From Acholeplasmatales bacterium (GTDB lineage: Bacteria; Bacillota_I; Bacilli_A; Acholeplasmatales; Anaeroplasmataceae): a DNA stretch of 64,000 nt. The position numbers were made by a program, and so were the translations under genes. The stretch covers positions 1 to 64,000 of the forward strand of contig JAFXXC010000079.1 in assembly GCA_017542485.1 (NCBI GenBank). Reading direction: 5' to 3'. A model generated the notes under the pieces. That model did not search any database. It saw only the letters and a program-made list of their open reading frames with translations, and had not been told where the DNA came from. The stretch's first letter is position 1. Every line of letters starts with the position of its first letter. Of the stretch, positions 8,046 through 17,410 are shown piece after piece.

Positions 8046-8885
8046 CTACTTTTCTTCTACAACTTTAGAATCGTCAGTTTTTTCTTCTACAACTGCTGCT
8101 TCTTCAGTATTATCATCATTTGCCTTTACTTCTTCAGTCTTTTCTTCTGCTTCAGCTTCTACATTAGTTTCTTCAACTTTTTCTTCTACTTCAGTTTCTG
8201 CTTTAGCTTCTTCACTTACAACTGCTGCTTCTTCAGCCTTATTTTCAATTTCTTTTACTTCATCAGCATTTTCAGTTTCTTCTACATCTTCTTGAGGATA
8301 AAGCTTATCAAAATATTCATCCATATATGCTTTTTGAGTGTCGATTAAATTATCAAACTTCTTTTCACCAAAATGTTTAATAATTATATCTCTACTTTTT
8401 ACATTTTCCTGAGTAATTTTTCTTTTTACAAATTGATTAGCAATAAGCATACCTATAAACATAGCAACTAAAACACCAATAGTTAACCATGATACCCAGC
8501 TATATTCAGTTGATAAGCTCTTAAATACTGTTAATGCTAGAACACAGAATACAATTGCTAAACCCATTAGTGGATAAATAACAAATCTAGAAAACTTTTT
8601 AGAGATAGAATCTGTTGTATCCCAGAACTCAGTCCAAACCTTATTTACAGGCTGAGTATATAAATCACCTACAGCCTCATAATATCCTTTTTCCAAAAAT
8701 AAACGATAATTTTGACCATCTAAAGAAGCCCATACAGCAAATTGACCTTTACCATTAACGAACTCTTCCTTAACGCCATCAAAATCATCCATATAATATA
8801 ACTCAATTTTACGATTTTCTAATTGTTGTACTTCGAATGGCTCAACTTCATTAGCCGCTTCAAATAACCTTGGATTAACCTTCAC
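8046..8885 (-). CDS. Two-pass membrane protein with long acidic low-complexity tail, unknown
   Basis: About 279 residues from the GTG at 8885, which has AAGGTGA five bases upstream. The frame is open to a TTG at 8930, but that start has no ribosome site. A soluble N-terminal region of about 100 residues precedes two transmembrane segments (about residues 105-125 and 133-155). The last 75-80 residues are Glu/Lys/Ala/Val repeats such as EEKVEETN, strongly acidic and probably disordered. I recognise no family. It lies 8 bases upstream of tkt, which is probably incidental. Confidence 0.6.
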   Translation of the reverse strand: MKVNPRLFEAANEVEPFEVQQLENRKIELYYMDDFDGVKEEFVNGKGQFAVWASLDGQNYRLFLEKGYYEAVGDLYTQPVNKVWTEFWDTTDSISKKFSRFVIYPLMGLAIVFCVLALTVFKSLSTEYSWVSWLTIGVLVAMFIGMLIANQFVKRKITQENVKSRDIIIKHFGEKKFDNLIDTQKAYMDEYFDKLYPQEDVEETENADEVKEIENKAEEAAVVSEEAKAETEVEEKVEETNVEAEAEEKTEEVKANDDNTEEAAVVEEKTDDSKVVEEK

Positions 8886-8954
8886 GAATATCACCTTAAA
8901 TACATATAGTACCCTTTCTAAAAAATTCAAACAAATTATACCATAAGAGATATT

Positions 8955-8988
8955 AAAAGAAAAGGCGATTTTTAAAAATTCGCCTTTT
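8955..8988 (-). terminator. Terminator of the SPFH/NfeD operon
   Basis: AAAAGGCGA pairs with TCGCCTTTT across an A/T loop, with a T-rich tail on the minus strand. Confidence 0.8.
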
Positions 8989-9009
8989 CCTATTTTACTT
9001 AGTAAAATA

Positions 9010-9408
9010 CTATCTATTTTTCCTAAGAATCTCTATTTCTTCTTCTAAACTCTTTACTCTATTTTCAAGCATAATAATTCTCAAAGACATCTCATTAGTA
9101 CTATAAATCATTTTTCCACTATTTATTCTTATTTTGTATCTTTCATATGCTTTCTCTGCACTTATCTTACCAAAAATTATAAAAAACATTAAAGAAAGTA
9201 TTAGAAATAATCCACCAATTCCCAAAAATATCACAAGCAATTTATCTATATAAAGCATGCCAATAATGCCTATTGTAATGAATACTATTCCTAACCCACC
9301 AAAAACAGATGATAATATTATTCTAAGTAGACTTAAAATTCTTTTATATCGAGTGATAAAAAATTTCTTTTCTTCAATTTCTTGTTCTTGTTTTTCAAAC
9401 AAATCCAT
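9010..9408 (-). CDS. Small membrane protein with C-terminal coiled coil, SPFH-operon partner
   Basis: 132 residues. A charged N-terminal helix of about 20 residues is followed by two adjacent transmembrane segments (about residues 28-50 and 55-80). The C-terminal heptad region ([19 protein letters not shown]) is a probable short coiled coil. I recognise no family. It begins 6 bases after the SPFH gene stop and is the last gene of that operon, so it may act in the same membrane microdomain, which is inference. Confidence 0.55.
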   Translation of the reverse strand: MDLFEKQEQEIEEKKFFITRYKRILSLLRIILSSVFGGLGIVFITIGIIGMLYIDKLLVIFLGIGGLFLILSLMFFIIFGKISAEKAYERYKIRINSGKMIYSTNEMSLRIIMLENRVKSLEEEIEILRKNR

Positions 9409-9414
9409 AATATT

Positions 9415-10365
9415 CTACTTCTTTACAATCTCACTAACTGCTGTAGCTAAAGTTGCAACATTTTGTAAATCAGAAGGAACTATAATCTTAGTAGCTTGAC
9501 CATTAGCCATATCCTTTACAGCTTCATAGCTCTTTAAAGTTAATACTTCCTTAGATACATTCGCATCATTTAAGCTCTTTAAACCTTCTGCCTCTGCTTC
9601 TCTAATTAACTTAATACCTTGAGCTTCAGCTTCTTTAACAGTTAATATAGATTCAGCCTCACCCTTAGCCTTTAATATCATAGCTTCTTTTTCTGCATCG
9701 GCCTTTAAAATACGAGACTCTTTTTCACCTTCTGCAAGAAGAATTTGGCTCTTTTTTTCACCTTCAGCAAGTAAAATCTTTTCTCTACGTTCACGTTCAG
9801 CTCTCATTTGACGTTCCATCGCATCTCTAATATCTTTTGGAGGTAAAATATTTTTTACTTCAACACGATTAACCTTAATACCCCATGGATCTGTAGCCTC
9901 ATCAAGAATAGCACGCATTTTAGTATTAATAATATCACGGCTTGTTAAAGTTTCATCTAAATCTAATTCACCAATAATATTACGTAATGTTGTAGCACTC
10001 AAGTTTTCTATTGCAGCTACTGGATTTTCTACACCATAAGCATATAACTTAGGATCAGTTACTTGGAAGAATACAATAGTATCAATCTGCATTGTAACAT
10101 TATCCTTAGTAATAACTGGTTGTGGATCAAAATCCTTTACTTGCTCTTTCATTGAAACTATATATGATACTTTATCAATGAATGGGCATAAGAAATGAAA
10201 TCCAACACCCCATGTCGCATGATATCCACCTAATCTTTCAATTACATACTTGCTAGTTTGTCTAACAATTCTGATTCTTGTAATTAAATATAACAAAATT
10301 ACAAAAGCTAAAATAGAAAACACAATAATCGCTGTTAAAGCACCACCACTAATCTCTAAAAACAT
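9415..10365 (-). CDS. SPFH/band-7 domain membrane protein (stomatin/QmcA-like)
   Basis: 316 residues. One N-terminal transmembrane segment (about 8-30) is followed by the band-7 domain (about 35-190; ERLGGYHATWGVGFHFLCPF, then KVNRVEVKNILPP). A long helical region carries AEGEKKSQILLAEGEKESR-type repeats, and the C-terminus is hydrophobic. Such proteins form oligomeric membrane scaffolds and are classically encoded next to NfeD proteins, as here. The gene starts one base before the upstream NfeD gene ends. AGGAGG precedes the ATG. Confidence 0.93.
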   Translation of the reverse strand: MFLEISGGALTAIIVFSILAFVILLYLITRIRIVRQTSKYVIERLGGYHATWGVGFHFLCPFIDKVSYIVSMKEQVKDFDPQPVITKDNVTMQIDTIVFFQVTDPKLYAYGVENPVAAIENLSATTLRNIIGELDLDETLTSRDIINTKMRAILDEATDPWGIKVNRVEVKNILPPKDIRDAMERQMRAERERREKILLAEGEKKSQILLAEGEKESRILKADAEKEAMILKAKGEAESILTVKEAEAQGIKLIREAEAEGLKSLNDANVSKEVLTLKSYEAVKDMANGQATKIIVPSDLQNVATLATAVSEIVKK

Positions 10366-10366
10366 A

Positions 10367-10819
10367 TTAATTTTCCTCCTCTACTTTCTTAACAACTAAC
10401 TTATTTCCCTTTATAGTAACAATCTCTACAATACTATCCTTACTAATAGTTTCACTTTCTTCTTCTGGTAATATAGCTGTATAAATTATACCATTGATTT
10501 TAATCTCTCCACCATCATACTTGTCAACATCACTTACAACCTTAACCTTTTTACCAACAAACTCATCAGTATTTGATTTAACTATTTGTCTATCAGTAAG
10601 CTTCTTAACCAATGGTCTAGTAAATATCAATGTAATTGATGATACAACTACAAATACAATAATCTCAACCCAATATGGTACACCAAAAGATACACACATA
10701 CTTGCTAAACTACCTAGTGAAAACCAAATAGATACCAAATCTTGGGTTATAGCCTCTAATATAACTGTAAATACAAATATACCTAACCATATCCAAATCA
10801 TATAATTCTCAATATCCAT
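10367..10819 (-). CDS. NfeD-family membrane protein (short form)
   Basis: 150 residues with two or three transmembrane segments in the first 80 residues and a C-terminal OB-fold domain (about 88-145; VGKKVKVVSDV, then GEIKINGIIYTAI). The ClpP-like protease domain of long NfeD proteins is absent, which is usual for the type paired with stomatin-like SPFH proteins. Its ATG overlaps the stop of the upstream gene as TAATG. It probably stabilises the SPFH scaffold. Confidence 0.88.
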   Translation of the reverse strand: MDIENYMIWIWLGIFVFTVILEAITQDLVSIWFSLGSLASMCVSFGVPYWVEIIVFVVVSSITLIFTRPLVKKLTDRQIVKSNTDEFVGKKVKVVSDVDKYDGGEIKINGIIYTAILPEEESETISKDSIVEIVTIKGNKLVVKKVEEEN

Positions 10820-11193
10820 TACTTTTCACCTCTCATATCAATAATAATAGCCTTCTTACTTTCATTATATGAAGCACTATACTGTAAAAATCCCTTTTTA
10901 GGAATACTCAAATTAAACCTATCACTAATATAATCAACTAATTGTTTTGAAGATATTCTTACATAGCTTTTTGAAACTTGTATTCCAAGCAATGAGGATT
11001 CGGGAATCTCTCCACTTTCTGAATAATTCCTATCATAAATAAAAACATATATCTTAGAATCATCCTTATCAATACCTACTCTAACTCTATAACAATCATC
11101 AAAGTATTTAATTAACCTAGTATTAAAAGATATATGTCTTTCATAAATAGATGCTAATCCACACCCATTATTCTGATCATAAAATTCTAACAT
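10819..11193 (-). CDS. Hypothetical 124-residue protein, first gene of the SPFH/NfeD operon
   Basis: Soluble, with no signal or transmembrane segment. It contains mixed beta-strand segments and a helical part around QLVDYISDRFNL. No family recognised. It has a clear GGAAGTGAT ribosome site and its own sigma-A promoter upstream. Its stop codon overlaps the nfeD start, so it is translationally coupled to the membrane genes. Confidence 0.5.
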   Translation of the reverse strand: MLEFYDQNNGCGLASIYERHISFNTRLIKYFDDCYRVRVGIDKDDSKIYVFIYDRNYSESGEIPESSLLGIQVSKSYVRISSKQLVDYISDRFNLSIPKKGFLQYSASYNESKKAIIIDMRGEK

Positions 11194-11212
11194 ATCATCA
11201 CTTCCTATTGTG

Positions 11213-11241
11213 ATTATACATTAAAATTTTTAATTATTCAA
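11213..11241 (-). promoter_or_regulatory. Promoter of the SPFH/NfeD operon
   Basis: TTGAAT (11241-11236), 17-base spacer, TATAAT (11218-11213) on the minus strand, shortly ahead of the gene starting at 11193. Confidence 0.65.
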
Positions 11242-11274
11242 TATTTATTCACAAAAATTCACAAAAATATCTAA

Positions 11275-12570
11275 TCAATAAATTACATCCAGAATAAGCT
11301 TATTATCTTTCTTATTATCACTAAAAGAATACGCATCTATTGCTTCCTTAACGTATATACTATTATCATCACAATTTGAATATAATTTTAATAATGTATC
11401 ACCATTCTTAACATAATCTCCGCGTTTCTTAACTAATACTATTCCAACACTATAATCAATGCTATCTTCCAATTTGATTCTTCCTGCCCCTAAACTACAT
11501 GCCAAATGACCTAATTTATATGCATCTAAATTATCAACATAGCCACTTTTCTCACTTTTAACTTCAATAATATTTTTAGCCAGAGGAATATTATTAATAT
11601 CATTTATATAACTAATATCCCCATCCTGGTATTTAACTATATCTAAAAGCTTATTATATGCTTTACCACTTTCAATGCTTTCCTTAACTAATTCTACTGC
11701 TTTATCATCATCAACCTTTAAAGCACTCTTAACAATATTCTTAGCAAAATAAAAAACTAATTGACTAAAATCATTGTCAACTTCACCCTTTAAAGTTTTA
11801 ACAGCTTCAATTATCTCTAAACTATTACCAATATTATTTCCTAAAGGAGTAGACATATCAGTTAAAGTTGTAATTACCTTTTTATTATATTTTTTACCTA
11901 ATTCAACCATAGTTTTAGCCAATAATCTCGCATCATCAATATTTTTCATAAATGCTCCACTACCAACCTTAACATCTATAGAAATAATATCAGCACCACT
12001 TGCAAGCTTTTTAGACATTATGCTTGAGGCAATTAGAGGAATTGATTCAACTGTACCAGTTACATCTCTTAACGCATACAAAAGCTTATCAGCAGGCACC
12101 AAATTTTTAGTTTGCCCACCTATCGCAACTCCAATATTTCTTAAATTATCACGAAATCTTTCTTCACCAATATAGCAATTAAATCCCTTAATAGATTCAA
12201 GTTTATCAATAGTACCACCAGTATGTCCTAATCCTCTACCACTCATCTTAGGAAATTTAATTCCAATTGAGGCAACGATAGGGGCTAAGGCTATTGTCAC
12301 CTTATCTCCAACACCACCAGTTGAATGCTTGTCGACCTTAATACCCTCTATATCACTAAAATCTAAAACATCTCCACTTTTAAGCATCACATCAGTTAAA
12401 TAATATGTCTCATCAAAATCCATTCCATTTAAACATATAGCCATAAGTAAAGAACTCATTTGATAATTAGCTACACTACCATCAATATAACCATTTACCA
12501 TATAAGCAATTTCATCATATGTTAACTTTTCTTTATTTTTCTTTTTAATAATAATATCAATTGGATTCAT
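11275..12570 (-). CDS. pdp: Pyrimidine-nucleoside phosphorylase
   Basis: Phosphorolysis of uridine, thymidine and deoxyuridine to base and (deoxy)ribose-1-phosphate, for nucleoside salvage. It has 431 residues, the normal length. The KHSTGGVGDK phosphate-binding motif and the signature SGRGLGHTGGTIDKLES are both intact. GGGGAGAT precedes the ATG, which overlaps the pheA stop by one base (TAATG). It is the last gene of the pepV-trmB-S51-pheA-pdp run. Confidence 0.94.
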   Translation of the reverse strand: MNPIDIIIKKKNKEKLTYDEIAYMVNGYIDGSVANYQMSSLLMAICLNGMDFDETYYLTDVMLKSGDVLDFSDIEGIKVDKHSTGGVGDKVTIALAPIVASIGIKFPKMSGRGLGHTGGTIDKLESIKGFNCYIGEERFRDNLRNIGVAIGGQTKNLVPADKLLYALRDVTGTVESIPLIASSIMSKKLASGADIISIDVKVGSGAFMKNIDDARLLAKTMVELGKKYNKKVITTLTDMSTPLGNNIGNSLEIIEAVKTLKGEVDNDFSQLVFYFAKNIVKSALKVDDDKAVELVKESIESGKAYNKLLDIVKYQDGDISYINDINNIPLAKNIIEVKSEKSGYVDNLDAYKLGHLACSLGAGRIKLEDSIDYSVGIVLVKKRGDYVKNGDTLLKLYSNCDDNSIYVKEAIDAYSFSDNKKDNKLILDVIY

Positions 12571-13391
12571 TATATCTCCCCATATATTCCTAAAACCTTA
12601 ACTTTAAAATCCTTACCACTGTTATATTTATCAATCAAATTATAAAAATCATTCTTCTGGGCTTTAGCTAAATTAAACTCAATAAAAAAATTATATTTTC
12701 CCATCATAGTCTTATCTGGTCTTGATAATATCGATCTTAAATTTATCTTATTATTGTGAAAACCTTCTAGTATTTCACATAATATTCCTGGTCTATCAAC
12801 TACAGATGTAATAACAACTGAAGCCATATAATTATCTTTTATTTCATTTAAATTTTTATTATTATCAACGACAAAAAACCTAGTCTCATTATTCTTACTA
12901 TCAGCAATATGTCTTAAAATTAAAGGCATATGTAAATTAACAGTGACATGATTAGGAACAATGGCACCAAATCCTATTCCAGACTTTAACATTCTATTAA
13001 AGCTATCAATATTGCTTTCAGTTTTAATAACATTAAAATCATTATTTAATATAAAATCCAAACATTGACCATATGCCTTAAACTGACAATATACTTCCTT
13101 TACATCCTTAATATCATTACAATTAGATATAAATGCAAAATCGATATCTAAATTTAATTGTGATCGAATAGTTAAATTATCACTAATTATCTTATCTAAT
13201 GTTTCCATCACAAAACCATCTAATGTATTTTCAAATGGCACAATCGCGATTGTATCATTATTAACCTCATTAATAGCTTTAATAATTGATGGATAATATT
13301 CAATTCCATATTCCGGATACTTTTCTAAATATTTTCTAGACGCAATATCACTATAAGTTCCTTTAGGACCTAAACATGCTATTTTTTTCAT
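12570..13391 (-). CDS. pheA: Prephenate dehydratase
   Basis: Converts prephenate to phenylpyruvate in phenylalanine synthesis. It has 273 residues. The N-terminus ACLGPKGTYSD is typical. The catalytic region is followed by a C-terminal ACT domain (about 190-270), with the RPGILCEILEGF and LRSILSRP segments that bind phenylalanine for feedback inhibition. The ATG at 13391 has AAGGAG eight bases upstream; the in-frame ATG at 13406 overlaps that ribosome site and is unlikely to be used. No chorismate mutase domain is fused. The other aromatic genes are not in this window. Confidence 0.93.
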   Translation of the reverse strand: MKKIACLGPKGTYSDIASRKYLEKYPEYGIEYYPSIIKAINEVNNDTIAIVPFENTLDGFVMETLDKIISDNLTIRSQLNLDIDFAFISNCNDIKDVKEVYCQFKAYGQCLDFILNNDFNVIKTESNIDSFNRMLKSGIGFGAIVPNHVTVNLHMPLILRHIADSKNNETRFFVVDNNKNLNEIKDNYMASVVITSVVDRPGILCEILEGFHNNKINLRSILSRPDKTMMGKYNFFIEFNLAKAQKNDFYNLIDKYNSGKDFKVKVLGIYGEI

Positions 13392-14073
13392 AAAATACTC
13401 CTTCATAAAGTGGTATCATCTTATAATTATTCTTATTATCAAAATAATATAAGCTCTTATTCTTATAATCCTTTAAAACAAATAATCTATCATTATCAAT
13501 AACCAAGCAAGTATCCTCTTCAATACCAAAAGCCGGTATACCATAATATCTAATCTCATCATTATAAATTACCAAATCTTCATTTTGATAATGTGGGCAT
13601 ATAGAAATATCTAAAAAGCCCAAGCACTTCACCATTTTATAATTATAATTATGAAAATTATCACTAAACATATACTTATCACCCATAGATACTGAAGTAA
13701 ACAACATAGCACCTGCAGATGAACCAATAATAATCTTATCACTATCTAAATATTTTTTTAATATGATATCAAGTTTATTATTTTTAAAAAACTCCACTAA
13801 ATCATCAGATACTCCACCAGCAATATATAAAATATCTGAACTCTCCATCAATTTTTCAAATTCATTAACATTATCTAAATTTAAATCAATAACATCACAA
13901 TTAATTCCACTAATTAATTTATGAAATTTATTAATACTTTCGTTAATCTTATTAATAGTAGCGTAAGGGCAAAACAAAACAGTTGGCTTTTCTTTTCCAC
14001 TAAACTCAAATAATTTTCTTTCTATTAAATTTAAATTACTATCCTTACTCTTACCACCAATTAACGCAAGCAC
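13363..14073 (-). CDS. Peptidase S51 family protein (dipeptidase E / cyanophycinase-like)
   Basis: 236 residues from a GTG at 14073 with AGGTGG five bases upstream; another GTG at 14082 lies inside that ribosome site. The nucleophile motif GSSAGAM, characteristic of S51 serine peptidases, is at about residues 122-128, and the glycine-rich YIAGG segment precedes it. Substrate specificity (N-terminal Asp dipeptides or otherwise) cannot be read. The 3' end overlaps pheA by about 30 bases. Context with a dipeptidase (pepV) suggests peptide turnover. Confidence 0.83.
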   Translation of the reverse strand: MLALIGGKSKDSNLNLIERKLFEFSGKEKPTVLFCPYATINKINESINKFHKLISGINCDVIDLNLDNVNEFEKLMESSDILYIAGGVSDDLVEFFKNNKLDIILKKYLDSDKIIIGSSAGAMLFTSVSMGDKYMFSDNFHNYNYKMVKCLGFLDISICPHYQNEDLVIYNDEIRYYGIPAFGIEEDTCLVIDNDRLFVLKDYKNKSLYYFDNKNNYKMIPLYEGVFYEKNSMFRS

Positions 14074-14082
14074 AAATACCAC

Positions 14083-14721
14083 CTACCTAGGCTTAGCTTC
14101 TAACCTATAAATCGGACCAAGCTTACTCCACTTATCTTCAAATTCTGTTGTTATATTAAAAGGATATTTTTCTAAATCCTTATGTAAATCTAAAGAAATA
14201 TTCTTAATACTATAATTACATTCATTAAACATTTCTAATGAATATTCAAATAATCCCCTATTATCTGTCTTAAAATGAATTTCTCCATCCTTATTCAATA
14301 TTTTTCTATAAGACTCTAAAAATAAAGGAGATGTTAATCTTCTTTTAGCATGATGCTTCTTAGGCCATGGATCAGAAAAATTAAGATAGATTCTATCTAT
14401 TTCTCCCAATTCAAAATAATCGCATATACTTCCTGCATCAATAATACATAATCTTAAATTAGGAATATCCTCATCCTTAATCTTTTCTTCTGCTCTTAAT
14501 AATACAGAATCAAACTTTTCTATCGCAATATAATTAATATCTGGATTTAATTTTGACAATGTAGCCATAAACTGACCTTTTCCACATCCTATTTCAATAT
14601 GAATAGGATTATCATTACCAAATACTTTATGCCATAAACCCTTATTATTAATAGGCTCTTCGATAAAATAATGATTATCTATTAATCTTTCACGAGCATT
14701 TTTTACATTTCTTAATCTCAT
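14083..14721 (-). CDS. trmB: tRNA (guanine-N7-)-methyltransferase
   Basis: Methylates G46 of tRNA with S-adenosylmethionine. 212 residues. The SAM-binding motif IEIGCGKGQF is at about residues 37-46, and the family signature LNFSDPWPKKHHAKRRL follows. The start overlaps the pepV stop as ATGA, so translation is coupled. Confidence 0.95.
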   Translation of the reverse strand: MRLRNVKNARERLIDNHYFIEEPINNKGLWHKVFGNDNPIHIEIGCGKGQFMATLSKLNPDINYIAIEKFDSVLLRAEEKIKDEDIPNLRLCIIDAGSICDYFELGEIDRIYLNFSDPWPKKHHAKRRLTSPLFLESYRKILNKDGEIHFKTDNRGLFEYSLEMFNECNYSIKNISLDLHKDLEKYPFNITTEFEDKWSKLGPIYRLEAKPR

Positions 14722-16061
14722 TTTGCAAGCTCCTTAATAGCTAAATAATACACCTTAATAGCATCCATAAAATCATCAATTTCAAAATATTCATTTGATA
14801 TATGACAACAATCTACTCTACCTGGTTTTAGAGGTCCAAACGCAACAGCATTTTTCATCTCACGTGCGTAAGTACCACCACCTATAGTAATTGGATCACT
14901 ATAATCTTTAGTAACCTCTCTATAAGCACCTAATAACTTAGTAACTAATTCACTTTTTGGTGAAACGTAATGTCTTTTTGAACCAAATGGTTTTTTATAA
15001 CTATAATTAAATTCACCACAAATCTTATTAAGTACATTATCAATAATATCAAATGATTCATCAATAGGGCATCTACAATTAACACCCATCTTAAATTCAT
15101 TATCCTTTAATTTGAATATAGCCACATTAGATGTTAAATCACCTAATTCTTTATCATAACTATAATATCCTGCCTTCTTACCATAATTATCAAATAGATA
15201 ATATTTATTAATAAATTTAGCAATTTTTGAATCAGTATATTCACTCAAAAACTTAAATAAAATAAATATAGCATTTAATCCCTTATCTGGCATAGCAGCA
15301 TGTGAGGCAATACCATATGCATAATATACATTATCCTTTACTTCGCCATCAAAATTATTATCATTTAAGAATTTAAAATATTCATCTTTTAAATCTAAAC
15401 TAATTTTCATTGAAGCCATAGATGGAACCATATTATATCTTTCACCAGCATTAAATTCCAAAATAATTCCATCACTACTTCCCATAATATCATATGATAA
15501 AATTGCCTTTTCACCATAAATTAATGGAAATTCAGCATCAGGAGAAAATGCAATATCAGGAGTTTTTTCCTTCTTTAAATAATATTCAAGACATCTTGAC
15601 CCACTTTCTTCGTCACAGCCTGCAATTAATCTTATTCTCTTAGATGGCTTAAAGCCTTCATCTTTCAATAATTTCATCGCAATAAGTGCGCTAACAAGAG
15701 GCCCCTTATCATCTTGTGTACCACGACCATATAATTTATTGTCTTTGATTACTAATTCAAATGGATTAGTTTTCCATTCATCTATTGTTACAGGAACAAC
15801 ATCCAAATGAGCTAATATACCTAAAATCTCTTCACCTTCACCAAATTCAATATGTCCTGCATAATTATCTAAATTTTTAGTTTTAAATCCTAAACTATCC
15901 CCAATAGATAACAAATAATTTAGTGCCTCGGCATTATTTTTTCCAAAAGGCATATCACTATTCTCTTTATATTCTCTTAATACAGTATCATAAGATATTA
16001 ATTTTCCTAATATTTCAAATGCGTATTCTTTGTTATCTATAACCATTTTATCTAAATCCAT
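14718..16061 (-). CDS. pepV: Dipeptidase, M20 family (PepV-like)
   Basis: 447 residues, matching PepV length. Metal-binding motifs are GILAHLDVVP (His and Asp), GRGTQDDKGP (bridging Asp) and the catalytic Glu pair in GCDEESG. A late metal histidine is in DCCHISNE. The lid domain lies between. It hydrolyses dipeptides in the cytoplasm with zinc. AAAGGGAG precedes the ATG. First gene of the overlapping run that ends at pdp. Confidence 0.92.
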   Translation of the reverse strand: MDLDKMVIDNKEYAFEILGKLISYDTVLREYKENSDMPFGKNNAEALNYLLSIGDSLGFKTKNLDNYAGHIEFGEGEEILGILAHLDVVPVTIDEWKTNPFELVIKDNKLYGRGTQDDKGPLVSALIAMKLLKDEGFKPSKRIRLIAGCDEESGSRCLEYYLKKEKTPDIAFSPDAEFPLIYGEKAILSYDIMGSSDGIILEFNAGERYNMVPSMASMKISLDLKDEYFKFLNDNNFDGEVKDNVYYAYGIASHAAMPDKGLNAIFILFKFLSEYTDSKIAKFINKYYLFDNYGKKAGYYSYDKELGDLTSNVAIFKLKDNEFKMGVNCRCPIDESFDIIDNVLNKICGEFNYSYKKPFGSKRHYVSPKSELVTKLLGAYREVTKDYSDPITIGGGTYAREMKNAVAFGPLKPGRVDCCHISNEYFEIDDFMDAIKVYYLAIKELAK

Positions 16062-16081
16062 ACAAAAACTCCCTTTATAAA

Positions 16082-16116
16082 AATAAAATAAACCATTAAA
16101 AATAATGATTTATTTC
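16082..16116 (-). terminator. Terminator of ptsH
   Basis: AAATAAATCATTA pairs with TAATGGTTTATTT, followed by TATTTT on the minus strand. Confidence 0.65.
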
Positions 16117-16126
16117 ATAAATTCTA

Positions 16127-16399
16127 TTAGATTTCTTTTCCTAATCCAAGTGCGATAATTTTTTGTGCTATAGCTTCCATAGCTTCATTCTCATCAACAC
16201 CATCACACTTAACTTCTATTATAGTACCACTATAAATTCCAAGTGACATAACACCCATAATAGACTTGAAATCAACCTCATTCTTTAATGCTTGTAAAGT
16301 AATATTTGAATCAAAGTTCATACAACAATTAACTAGCGTAGTTGCTGGACGAGCATGAATACCTGTTTCATTAGTTATTTTAAATGATTTTCTTACCAT
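16127..16399 (-). CDS. ptsH: Phosphocarrier protein HPr
   Basis: 90-residue phosphotransferase-system carrier. His15 lies in GIHARPAT and the regulatory Ser46 in DFKSIMGVM, so it has both the PEP-dependent site and the HPr-kinase site that allows CcpA co-regulation in Bacillota. It has its own TTGAAT-18-TATAAT promoter and terminator. Enzyme I is not adjacent. Confidence 0.96.
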   Translation of the reverse strand: MVRKSFKITNETGIHARPATTLVNCCMNFDSNITLQALKNEVDFKSIMGVMSLGIYSGTIIEVKCDGVDENEAMEAIAQKIIALGLGKEI

Positions 16400-16459
16400 A
16401 ACTCATATCCTCATTTCTGGTAGTGTATATACAAAATAGAAACATATCCTACCATTTCA

Positions 16460-16489
16460 TTATACAATAAAACTCCATTAACATTCAAG
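16460..16489 (-). promoter_or_regulatory. Promoter of ptsH
   Basis: TTGAAT (16489-16484), 18-base spacer, TATAAT (16465-16460) with a TG one base ahead. It lies just past the argF stop; no strong terminator separates the arg operon from it. Confidence 0.65.
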
Positions 16490-16500
16490 TTAATATTAAA

Positions 16501-17406
16501 TTATCCCATTAATTTTACTAATACAGCTTTTTGAGCATGAAGTCTATTTTCTGCTTCCTCAAAGATTTCATCTGCATGTTCTTCAAATACTTTATCAGTA
16601 ATCTCTTCACCACGATGTGCAGGAAGACAATGTTGAACCATACAATCCTTATGAGCAATAGCCATCATCTCATCATTTACTTGATATCCTAAAAATGCTT
16701 TTTCTCTCTTTTCTTTTTCGCCTTCTTGACCCATAGATGCCCATACATCAGTAAATATTACATCTGCATCCTTAGCAGCTACCATTGGATCATTAGTCAT
16801 TTCAAACATACCAGGATATCCTTTTGCAAATTCCTTAATATGATCACAAATCTCATATTCTTTTGGTGATGCAATAGAAACCTTCATACCTAATCTTAAG
16901 CAGCCTACAATAATAGAATTTGCCATATTATTACCATCACCAATAAATGTAGCCTTTAGGCCATCAAAAGAGCCCTTAAATTCTCTTATTGTCATTAAAT
17001 CAGCTAGCACCTGACATGGATGACAATAATCAGTCAACGCATTTATTACAGGTACTGAACCATATTTAGCTAAATCTTCAACTTCCTTTTGAGCATATGT
17101 TCTAATCATAATACCATCTAGGTAGCGTGATAATACTCTTGCTGTATCCTGAATAGGTTCACCACGTCCAATTTGTAAATCTCTTGATGATAAGAACAAT
17201 GCTTGTCCTCCAAGCTCATGCATACCAACCTCAAAAGATACTCTTGTTCTAGTAGATGACTTTTGGAATATCATTCCCAATGTCTTACCAGCTAAAATTG
17301 GATGAGGAATTCCATTTTTCTTTTGAAATTTTAATTGATCAGCTAAATTCAATATATCTAATAATTCTTCTTTAGATAATTGTTCCAAAGTTAATAAATG
17401 CTTCAT
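16501..17406 (-). CDS. argF: Ornithine carbamoyltransferase
   Basis: Ornithine plus carbamoyl phosphate to citrulline. 301 residues. The carbamoyl-phosphate motif SSTRTRVSFE and the ornithine-side motif HCLPAHRGEE are intact. The ATG at 17406 has AGGTG at proper spacing; an in-frame GTG at 17421 lies upstream of it. Last gene of the arg operon. Its catabolic homologues share the fold, but the biosynthetic context is decisive. Confidence 0.95.
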   Translation of the reverse strand: MKHLLTLEQLSKEELLDILNLADQLKFQKKNGIPHPILAGKTLGMIFQKSSTRTRVSFEVGMHELGGQALFLSSRDLQIGRGEPIQDTARVLSRYLDGIMIRTYAQKEVEDLAKYGSVPVINALTDYCHPCQVLADLMTIREFKGSFDGLKATFIGDGNNMANSIIVGCLRLGMKVSIASPKEYEICDHIKEFAKGYPGMFEMTNDPMVAAKDADVIFTDVWASMGQEGEKEKREKAFLGYQVNDEMMAIAHKDCMVQHCLPAHRGEEITDKVFEEHADEIFEEAENRLHAQKAVLVKLMG

Positions 17407-17410
17407 AAAA

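Noticed and set aside
8028-8348. Plus-strand Phe/Ser/Tyr-rich ORF opposite the acidic tail
   Set aside because: Antisense of GAA/GAG/GCA repeats; low complexity and no ribosome site.
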